A stretch of 6,498 nucleotides of DNA from Psychrilyobacter sp. GTDB lineage: Bacteria; Fusobacteriota; Fusobacteriia; Fusobacteriales; Fusobacteriaceae. This document shows positions 1-5,774 of the stretch, piece after piece. Under the pieces are notes generated by a model. It was given only the letters and a program-made list of their open reading frames with translations, made no database searches and had not been told where the DNA came from. The stretch spans positions 1 to 6,498 of the forward strand of contig JAGLEA010000134.1 of the NCBI GenBank assembly GCA_023145315.1, read 5' to 3'. Both the position numbers and the translations under genes were made by a program. The stretch's first letter is position 1, and each line of letters opens with the position of its first letter.

Positions 1-329
1 CCAGAAAGTTTTATCCCCTCTTTGGCAATTTTTAAATTTTTATTACTAGTATAAAAATATTTAGGGTTAGCATCTTTCAAAAAGTATGCGATCTCGTTAG
101 AATTACTACTAGCATCTATATTTATAGATGCTCCATTATTTTCCCAAATAGAGAAAATAGAAAAAGCGATCTCAGGCCGATTTTCTAAAAATACAAGAAC
201 TTTCTCTTCAGGAGTTTCTAATTTTAGATTTTCAGCATAAAATAGAGAAGCTCTAATTAATTCACGAAAAGAAATAACACTCTCTCCGTAAATTAAAGCA
301 GGTTTATCACGAGAAATTATAAATTTCAC
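1..329 (-). CDS. N-terminal part of a tandem paralogue of the AMP-forming acyl-activating enzyme (runs off left edge)
   Basis: An open frame of 109 codons reads without a stop from GTG at 329 to the window edge. It begins MKFIISRDKPALIYGE and aligns without gaps to the first 109 residues of the neighbouring 821-residue protein, with 58 identities by hand count (for example ENRPE, DASS, AYFLKD, PKY). The alignment sets the start: GTG matches the neighbour's ATG, and there is no other Met codon in the visible part. The GTG overlaps the TGA stop of the upstream gene (GTGA, four bases), which implies translational coupling in one operon. An AAGGA stretch lies just before it. By homology this is the start of an adenylate-forming acyl-CoA/acyl-ACP synthetase domain (residues that bind ATP lie beyond the edge). 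I infer that it also carries the carrier and acyltransferase domains, but this cannot be seen here. Confidence 0.88.
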   Translation of the reverse strand, partial: MKFIISRDKPALIYGESVISFRELIRASLFYAENLKLETPEEKVLVFLENRPEIAFSIFSIWENNGASINIDASSNSNEIAYFLKDANPKYFYTSNKNLKIAKEGIKLS

Positions 330-2791
330 AGTTCCTTCTTTATAACATTTTCACTTTGAGTTACAATTTCATTAATATTTAGAGTTTTTGGATCAATAGC
401 AGGTAAAAACCTTAATTTTACACTACATGATTTAGGAAACTTAGTTCCAATTGGCATTGATTTATAAGCTCCATCGATGACGAAAGGTTGTACTGGAATA
501 TTTAGAGTTTTACTTAAGATTGCAAATGCTTTTTTAAATTCTGCCATCTCACCATCTCTACTTCTAGCACCTTCTGGGAAAATAACAAGATTTTTTCCTT
601 GACGTAAAACCATAGCGGCAGCTTGTAGTGTTTCACTTAAATTTTGTTCTACATCTAATAAAATTATATTTCCATTATTAGCAGCCCATTTCTTGACTGG
701 GCCATTGAAATGTTTTTTTACTGCTAAATAGTATGTATTCTTCAACATTTTTGGACTTAAAGAATGATTTAACATAAATCCATCTAACATACTTTGATGA
801 TTTCCAATGAAAATAGAAGGAGTATTTACTACATTTTCAATTCCACTTGTTTCAACTTTTACACGACTTTTAAAAAATAAAGACATAGCACACTTAGAAA
901 TTTCTAATGCTTTAGATGATTTAGGAATAAAAACATCAATATCTTTATTTAAAATTTCAGACCAATCAGTCTCTTTTTCTGTTATTTTTACACCTTTATC
1001 ATGTAAAAAATTAGAAAGATCAAATAAAGTAGGATATTTTGCTAATTCACCATCAAGAAGAGTAACATTAAAATTGCTTCCGATAAATGATAAAAGTTCA
1101 ACAAAATCAAGTGAATCCATACCTAAATCAAGTTCAAAGTGATCCTTTGGGTTGGGAGTCGTTCCTTTTAAGTTTGCAATAAATGCCTTTAGTACTCTGT
1201 ATTCCTCAATTGTTGGTTCTGCAACTTTTTCTACTACTCTTTTTTTATCTTCTAATAGATCTTTTAATTTAAATCTTCTAAGTTTGCCTAATTTTGTTTT
1301 AGGTAACTCATCTTGAACTATTTTAATATCTAATATTTTTTTATAATTAGGAGCTTCTACATTGTATGGGTCAATAACATCCCATTTAATTTTTTCACTT
1401 ATATTTTTAATACCATCTTTTTCAACTTTAGCAAAATCAGGAAAAACTATAGCAACTAAATGATTTTTATGTTCAGTAACAGCAATTTCCTTTATTAAAT
1501 CAGTTGTTTTAAAAATCTCTTCCTCAATATCAGCAGGGTTGATGTTTTTACCATTACCTAAAACAATCATCTCTTTCTTTCTACCAACAAGATATAGGTA
1601 ACCATCTTTTATTTCTCCTAAATCTCCCGTATGGAACCAACCATTAGAGTCAATAACTTCGGCTGTAGCTTCAGGTTTGTTAAAATATCCCTTCATAATA
1701 TTGTCACCACGAGCAATAACTTCTCCATCACTAGCTACCTTTAATTCTATACCAGGAAGTGCTGCCCCACAAGATCCAGGTCTAATATCATCATATCTAG
1801 TAAATGTAAGGATAGGAGAACATTCAGTAAGCCCATAACCTTCTAATATATGAAATCCTAGAGTACTGAAATCCTTTATAATTTGAGGATCAATTTTAGC
1901 TCCCCCAGATACCATAACACGCATCTCACCACCAAAACCATCTTGAACTTTTTTAAATACTTTTCTACCTAATTCAACATTTTTAGTCATACTAACGATC
2001 TTGAATAAAGTTTTAGCCACAAAATTAGAGTTTATTTTTTCCATAATTCCCTTGTGGAACATCTCCCAAAGTCTAGGAACCCCAAGAAATAGTGTAATCT
2101 TATGGGTTTGCATAGCATCCTTGATAGAAGCTGACGAAAGATCATCGACAAGAATAGTTGTAGCTCCTAATCTTAGAGGTCCGATTAAAGCCCCAACCAA
2201 TGGTAAAACATGATGAAGTGGAAGAAGAGCTAAGACTCTATCTACTTCTCTATAGATATTAATATCAGGAGAACTAATACCACTAATGTTTGCAAGTAAG
2301 TTTTTCATTGTAAGCATGACACCTTTTGGAGCTCCAGTTGTTCCAGAAGTATATAGAAATAAGACTGTTTGATCACCTTCAGGGGAATCTAAAAAATCTT
2401 TCTTAGCGACATAAGATTCAGGAACTACAATAGTATCAAAATTAATTACAGTGATATCTAATTCTGAAATTTTGACTGCCTCGTTTGCAATATCAAAATT
2501 TTTACTTGTTGTAAATAAGTATTTAGGCTTGGAATCCTTTAAAAAATATGCAACTTCTTTTGCTGAACTACTAGCGTCTACAGTTATAGCAGCACCATCT
2601 TTTTCCCAAGTAGCAAATAGAGCATATGCAAATTCTGGTCTATTTTCCATAAATATTAAAGCTTTTTCCTCTTTAACTTCAAAATTTAACATGTCTGAAA
2701 AATAAAGGGTATTTCTTATTAAATTTTTGTATGATATTCTTGTGTCTTTATAAATAAGAGCTTCTTTGTCTCTTAAAGTAATAAACTTCAT
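326..2791 (-). CDS. Trifunctional fusion: AMP-forming acyl-CoA/acyl-ACP synthetase, acyl carrier domain, PlsC-type lysophospholipid acyltransferase
   Basis: This 821-residue protein should activate a fatty acid with ATP and pass it to a lipid acceptor. Seen in sequence: an adenylate-forming domain at about 1-510 with the P-loop YTSGTTGAPKG (147-157), GYGLTECSP (318-326), TGD (388-390), GRKKEMIVLGNGKNINP (403-419) and the C-terminal catalytic Lys in PKTKLGK (K503). A carrier domain follows at about 525-600 with LGMDSL, whose Ser560 is the expected phosphopantetheine site. Last is an acyltransferase domain at about 640-821 with the NHxxxxD motif (His665, Asp670) and FPEGARS (738-744). No signal peptide or clear membrane helix is seen. 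E. coli Aas has related activities but the reverse order and no carrier domain. I infer that acyl groups pass from the adenylate to the built-in carrier and then to a lysolipid. The start has AGGAGG seven bases upstream. The exact substrate is unknown. Confidence 0.92.
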   Translation of the reverse strand: MKFITLRDKEALIYKDTRISYKNLIRNTLYFSDMLNFEVKEEKALIFMENRPEFAYALFATWEKDGAAITVDASSSAKEVAYFLKDSKPKYLFTTSKNFDIANEAVKISELDITVINFDTIVVPESYVAKKDFLDSPEGDQTVLFLYTSGTTGAPKGVMLTMKNLLANISGISSPDINIYREVDRVLALLPLHHVLPLVGALIGPLRLGATTILVDDLSSASIKDAMQTHKITLFLGVPRLWEMFHKGIMEKINSNFVAKTLFKIVSMTKNVELGRKVFKKVQDGFGGEMRVMVSGGAKIDPQIIKDFSTLGFHILEGYGLTECSPILTFTRYDDIRPGSCGAALPGIELKVASDGEVIARGDNIMKGYFNKPEATAEVIDSNGWFHTGDLGEIKDGYLYLVGRKKEMIVLGNGKNINPADIEEEIFKTTDLIKEIAVTEHKNHLVAIVFPDFAKVEKDGIKNISEKIKWDVIDPYNVEAPNYKKILDIKIVQDELPKTKLGKLRRFKLKDLLEDKKRVVEKVAEPTIEEYRVLKAFIANLKGTTPNPKDHFELDLGMDSLDFVELLSFIGSNFNVTLLDGELAKYPTLFDLSNFLHDKGVKITEKETDWSEILNKDIDVFIPKSSKALEISKCAMSLFFKSRVKVETSGIENVVNTPSIFIGNHQSMLDGFMLNHSLSPKMLKNTYYLAVKKHFNGPVKKWAANNGNIILLDVEQNLSETLQAAAMVLRQGKNLVIFPEGARSRDGEMAEFKKAFAILSKTLNIPVQPFVIDGAYKSMPIGTKFPKSCSVKLRFLPAIDPKTLNINEIVTQSENVIKKEL
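333..337 (-). promoter_or_regulatory. Ribosome binding site for the GTG-start paralogue
   Basis: On the minus strand an AAGGA (within AAGAAGGA) lies three bases before the GTG at 329, inside the last codons of the upstream gene. The spacing is short, so coupling to termination at the overlapping TGA probably helps initiation. It supports GTG as a true start. Confidence 0.5.
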
Positions 2792-2798
2792 AATTATT

Positions 2799-2804
2799 CC
2801 TCCT
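2799..2804 (-). promoter_or_regulatory. Ribosome binding site of the lipid fusion gene
   Basis: A perfect AGGAGG on the minus strand lies seven bases before the ATG at 2791 and fixes this start. Confidence 0.85.
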
Positions 2805-2824
2805 AATTTTGTTATTATCCATAA

Positions 2825-2853
2825 AGTATACTATATTTAGTTACTGAAAACAA
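2825..2853 (-). promoter_or_regulatory. Sigma70-type promoter for the lipid fusion operon
   Basis: Read on the minus strand, TTGTTT (2853-2848) and TATACT (2830-2825) are separated by exactly 17 bases. Transcription should start near 2818, giving a short leader containing the AGGAGG site. The -10 box lies within the 8-base palindrome AGTATACT (2825-2832). I see no recognisable FapR or FabT operator. The rest of the divergent spacer up to 2956 is very A/T-rich, with T and A runs at 2863-2880. No convincing -35/-10 pair for lon stands out there; TATATT at 2919-2924 is the best -10 candidate. Confidence 0.65.
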
Positions 2854-2943
2854 ACCTATCTAATTTTTATTTTTAAAAAAAACTAAATTTAAACAAGGAA
2901 TTTTTCAATATTAAAGTATATATTTAAATAAGAAAAATTGAAC

Positions 2944-2951
2944 AAAGGAGG
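2944..2951 (+). promoter_or_regulatory. Ribosome binding site of lon
   Basis: AAAGGAGG lies five bases before the ATG at 2957. It is a near-perfect anti-Shine-Dalgarno match and decides the start. Confidence 0.85.
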
Positions 2952-2956
2952 CTCTC

Positions 2957-5335
2957 ATGTATGCAACAAATAATAATCAAATAATAAAAGTAGATGAAAA
3001 ATTACCAGAAGAATTAATAATTTTACCTATGTTAACTAGGCCAATATTTCCAAACATAATGATTCCAATTACTTTTTCAGGGGAGATATTCTTAGAAGCT
3101 GTAAAACAAATAGAAGAATCAGAAAATAAGCTATTAGGTTTAGTTTTTGTAAAAGATTTAAATGAATTTGATATATTTAAATCTGAATTATATGAAGTGG
3201 GAACAGTAGTCAAAATTCATAAGATAACCCCATTATCAGCAAATAGTGTTCAAGTTATAGCTCAGGGTCTAGAGAGGTTTAAATGTAAAAAAATAGTGAC
3301 TAAAGAGCCGAATATAAGGTGGAATGTAGAATATAATAAAAATGAAAATGGACCACCTAGTGATGAAATAAGAGCTTATATGCTTGCAATAATGACATCT
3401 TTAAAAGAAATATTCAAAGTAAATCCGATATTACAAGAGGAATTAAAATTACTGATGTCACAAGTCAATTATGAAAAGCCTAGTGTTCTAATGGATCTAA
3501 TCACTTCTATGTTAAAAATTGAAAATAAAAATTTACAAGAAGTTTTAGAAGAATGGGATCTAACAAAAAGATCGAGGTTGATCCTAACTATGTTGAAAAA
3601 AGAACTTGAAATATCGCATCTACAGGAAAAATTACAGAAGCAAATAGAAGAAAAAGTTAGTAAACAACAAAAAGATTACTTTTTACGTGAACAATTAAAA
3701 CTAATAAAAAAAGAACTCGGGATAGAAAAGGAAGGAATAGAAACAGAATTAGAGAAAATAATCCAAATATTAGAGGGAAAGAAGTTAAGCGAGGAAGCTA
3801 CGAAAACTGTAGAAGAGCAATTAGAAAAGTTAAAATTACTAGATAGCCACTCTCCAGAATACAATGTAGTAAGATCATATATCCTTGCAATAGCAGAACT
3901 TCCGTGGGGAGTTTATTCAAAGGATAGTTTAGATATTAAAAAGTCGAGAATAAAGTTAGATAAAGATCACTATGGTTTAGAAGATGTAAAGGATAGTATA
4001 TTAGAATTTATCAGTACTATTATGAAAACAGGAGCTGTTAATGGAGCTATCTTATGTTTAGTTGGTCCTCCAGGAGTAGGTAAAACCTCTATTGGAAAAT
4101 CAATAGCTAATGCTTTAAATCGTGAATTTTTTAGATTTTCTGTAGGTGGAATGAAAGACGAGGCGGAGATAAAAGGTCATAGAAGAACCTATATAGGAGC
4201 TATGCCAGGAAAGATACTTCAGGCAATAAAAAAAGTAGGGAAATCTAATCCTGTTATAATGCTAGACGAAATAGATAAAATAGGAAATAGCTATCAGGGA
4301 GATCCAGCTTCTGCACTATTAGAAGTCTTAGATCCAGAGCAAAACGTTGAGTTTTTAGATCACTACTTAGATGTACGATTTGATCTTTCAAAGATACTAT
4401 TTATAACAACAGCGAATCAATTAGATACAATACCAAGACCTCTTTTAGACAGGATGGAAATAATACAATTACCAGGATATATTTTAGAGGAAAAGGTAGA
4501 GATAGCAAAACGTTATTTGATACCGCATCAAATGAAAGAGCACGGCCTAGAGAAAAAAGAGATAGGTGTTTCAACTTCTACAATTAAAGAAATAGTAGAT
4601 AAATATGCAAGGGAAGCTGGTGTAAGAGGATTAGAAAAAAATATTAAAAAAATAATGAGAAAGACAACACTAAAGATAGCAGAGGGACAAAAAGAAAAGA
4701 TAACAGTAAATAAGAAAAATTTAGAAGAATTTTTAGGTAAGCCAATATTTATTACAGAGGAATTATATAATAAAAACATCCCAGGTGTGACATTAGGACT
4801 AGCTTGGACCTCTATGGGAGGAGTAACACTCTATATAGAAGCCTGTGTAATTGGTCATCAAGGTGGATTTAAGCAAACAGGACAGCTAGGAGATGTAATG
4901 AAAGAATCATCTATAATAGCTTACTCATATATCAAATCGCTAATGTGTAAAGACGATTATGATGATGATAAAAAAGATTTTTTTGATAAACATAGTATCC
5001 ATCTACATGTTCCAGAGGGAGCTACTCCTAAAGATGGTCCTTCAGCAGGTGTAACCATGGCATTAGCTCTATATTCTCTAGCAAAAAACAAGCCAGTAAT
5101 AAATAACTTAGCTATGACAGGTGAGATCACTCTAACTGGAAAAGTTCTCCCTATAGGAGGAGTAAGGGAAAAAACAATAGCAGCAAGGAGAGTAGGAATA
5201 ACTACACTAATTCTACCAAAAGATAATAAATTAGATTTTGAAAGATTACCAGATTATATAAAAGAGGGAATAACAGTTCAATATGCTGATTATTTTGCTG
5301 ATGTTTTAGAAGTTGCGTTCCCTACATCAAAATAA
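2957..5335 (+). CDS. lon: ATP-dependent Lon protease (endopeptidase La)
   Basis: A complete 792-residue LonA-type protease, close to the usual family length (E. coli 784). It unfolds and degrades damaged or regulatory proteins in the cytoplasm as an AAA+ hexamer. Domains: N-terminal substrate-binding LON domain at about 18-210 (LPMLTRPIFPNIMIPI at 23-38), a Lys/Glu-rich helical linker at about 212-295, the AAA+ module at about 330-590 with Walker A GPPGVGKTS (370-378), Walker B VIMLDEID (433-440) and sensor-2 GVRGLE (555-560), then the protease domain at about 600-787. The catalytic dyad is intact: Ser696 in PKDGPSAG and Lys739 in GGVREKT. An acidic stretch (CKDDYDDDKKD, 664-674) replaces the usual segment before HVPEGATPKDG and is only a few residues longer than in E. 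coli. It is divergent from the lipid operon. No CIRCE heat-shock element (TTAGCACTC-N9-GAGTGCTAA) is visible upstream. Confidence 0.97.
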   Translation: MYATNNNQIIKVDEKLPEELIILPMLTRPIFPNIMIPITFSGEIFLEAVKQIEESENKLLGLVFVKDLNEFDIFKSELYEVGTVVKIHKITPLSANSVQVIAQGLERFKCKKIVTKEPNIRWNVEYNKNENGPPSDEIRAYMLAIMTSLKEIFKVNPILQEELKLLMSQVNYEKPSVLMDLITSMLKIENKNLQEVLEEWDLTKRSRLILTMLKKELEISHLQEKLQKQIEEKVSKQQKDYFLREQLKLIKKELGIEKEGIETELEKIIQILEGKKLSEEATKTVEEQLEKLKLLDSHSPEYNVVRSYILAIAELPWGVYSKDSLDIKKSRIKLDKDHYGLEDVKDSILEFISTIMKTGAVNGAILCLVGPPGVGKTSIGKSIANALNREFFRFSVGGMKDEAEIKGHRRTYIGAMPGKILQAIKKVGKSNPVIMLDEIDKIGNSYQGDPASALLEVLDPEQNVEFLDHYLDVRFDLSKILFITTANQLDTIPRPLLDRMEIIQLPGYILEEKVEIAKRYLIPHQMKEHGLEKKEIGVSTSTIKEIVDKYAREAGVRGLEKNIKKIMRKTTLKIAEGQKEKITVNKKNLEEFLGKPIFITEELYNKNIPGVTLGLAWTSMGGVTLYIEACVIGHQGGFKQTGQLGDVMKESSIIAYSYIKSLMCKDDYDDDKKDFFDKHSIHLHVPEGATPKDGPSAGVTMALALYSLAKNKPVINNLAMTGEITLTGKVLPIGGVREKTIAARRVGITTLILPKDNKLDFERLPDYIKEGITVQYADYFADVLEVAFPTSK

Positions 5336-5364
5336 GTCCTATAATTTATAAAACTGAATATTGT

Positions 5365-5394
5365 TTAGAAAAAATATTAGATTTGTGTTATTAT
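5365..5394 (+). promoter_or_regulatory. Probable extended -10 promoter for the selenoprotein gene
   Basis: TATTAT (5389-5394) is preceded by TG one base upstream (5386-5387), the extended -10 pattern. A weak -35 candidate TTAGAA (5365-5370) lies 18 bases before it. Transcription would start near 5401 and give a leader of about 25 bases. The gap between lon and this gene has no clear Rho-independent terminator, so readthrough from lon is also possible. Confidence 0.45.
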
Positions 5395-5416
5395 AGATAG
5401 ATTAAATAATTATAAT

Positions 5417-5422
5417 GGAGGG
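5417..5422 (+). promoter_or_regulatory. Ribosome binding site that fixes the selenoprotein start
   Basis: GGAGGG lies four bases before ATG 5427. No comparable site precedes the ATG at 5529, where a stop-respecting gene caller would begin. This shows that translation is meant to begin upstream of the in-frame UGA. Confidence 0.85.
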
Positions 5423-5426
5423 TACG

Positions 5427-5723
5427 ATGATATCAATTGATGAAAAATTAATAAAGCATATGGATAAGAAGAAGTTAGAAGCTATCAGAGTTTCTATAGA
5501 AGTAATCCAAGGTGGCTGATGTTCTGGGATGCAAACGCTTCAGGTTGAAGCTGTAGAAAAAATGGAAGAAGACAAGGGGTTTACAAAACATGTTGTAGAA
5601 GGAATCGATGTATTTATATATAATGGATTACAACTAATGGATGAAGTAGAGATAAAATATTTATATTCAATTCCAATGATAGGAACTGTGTTAAGTTCAA
5701 GAGGGATAAGAATAAAAGATTAG
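5427..5723 (+). CDS. Small HesB/IscA-like selenoprotein (Sec-Cys motif), UGA read as selenocysteine
   Basis: The frame opens at ATG 5427 behind a strong ribosome binding site and meets one in-frame TGA (5517-5519, codon 31). It then stays open to TAG at 5721-5723, giving 98 residues with Sec31 followed by Cys32. The context IEVIQGG-Sec-CSGM resembles the first metal-binding Cys region of IscA/HesB proteins (SGCSGM in E. coli IscA), with Sec just before that Cys. The remainder (VVEGIDVFI, about 60-68) also resembles the family's beta-rich fold. The C-terminal CxC pair of true Fe-S scaffolds is absent: the end is TVLSSRGIRIKD. From memory it fits the HesB-like selenoproteins, or the group annotated as CC/Se motif family (seleno)protein, where some members have Cys-Cys instead. 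The biochemical role is unknown; a redox or metal-binding Sec-Cys pair is an inference. A SECIS-like hairpin follows the UGA. A sequencing error (TGC to TGA) is the main alternative and is unlikely given the hairpin. Confidence 0.87.
5517..5555 (+). promoter_or_regulatory. Bacterial SECIS element (UGA plus downstream hairpin)
   Basis: After the UGA at 5517-5519, a perfect 6-bp stem GCTTCA (5537-5542) / TGAAGC (5546-5551) closes a GGT loop (5543-5545). A lower helix TGCA (5530-5533) / TGTA (5552-5555) extends it across a three-base bulge (5534-5536), with one G-U pair. The loop begins 24 bases after the UGA and carries G in its first two positions, like the GGUCU loop of E. coli fdhF that SelB recognises. 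Spacing and shape match the known bacterial SECIS pattern. The hairpin lies within the coding frame, as is normal in bacteria. Confidence 0.8.
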
Positions 5724-5729
5724 AATATT

Positions 5730-5774
5730 AAAGTAGAAAAAAAGGAGCTAATTGCTCCTTTTTTTTCTACTTTT
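5730..5774. terminator. Bidirectional Rho-independent terminator between the selenoprotein gene and pyrB
   Basis: GGAGC (5744-5748) and GCTCC (5754-5758) pair around a five-base loop. They are flanked by seven A on the left (5737-5743) and eight T on the right (5759-5766), then by a further GTAG/CTAC pairing with outer A and T. On the plus strand it ends the selenoprotein transcript seven bases after its stop, and on the minus strand it ends pyrB. The pyrB TAG stop (5769-5767) lies inside the lower stem. Confidence 0.9.

Noticed and set aside
807..1142. Plus-strand open frame of 111 codons opposite the lipid fusion gene, with similar ones at 2001-2213 and 2451-2705
   Set aside because: These are antisense shadows of a well-supported coding frame with no recognisable motifs or upstream signals.
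2822..2920. TAAAGTATA repeated at 2822-2830 and 2912-2920, which could be a shared operator in the divergent spacer
   Set aside because: A nine-base direct repeat is expected about once by chance in a spacer this A/T-rich, and it overlaps ordinary promoter-like sequence.
2977..3213. Minus-strand frames within lon (also 3676-3864 and 4528-4779) and the plus-strand frame 5978-6178 within pyrB
   Set aside because: They lie opposite fully conserved genes, are low-complexity Ser/Phe/Ile-rich translations, and have no family features.
4946..4981. Acidic patch in the Lon protease domain as a novel insertion
   Set aside because: Compared with E. coli Lon the segment is only a few residues longer, so it is a variable loop rather than an added domain.
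5354..5380. AATATT inverted repeat after lon as a possible terminator
   Set aside because: The stem is almost all A-U with a bulge and a ten-base loop, and no U-run follows it. It also overlaps the promoter region of the next gene.
5529..5723. A separate 64-residue gene beginning at ATG 5529
   Set aside because: It lacks a ribosome binding site, starts right after the UGA in the same frame as an upstream segment with a strong site, and lacks the N-terminal half of the fold. It is the tail of the selenoprotein.
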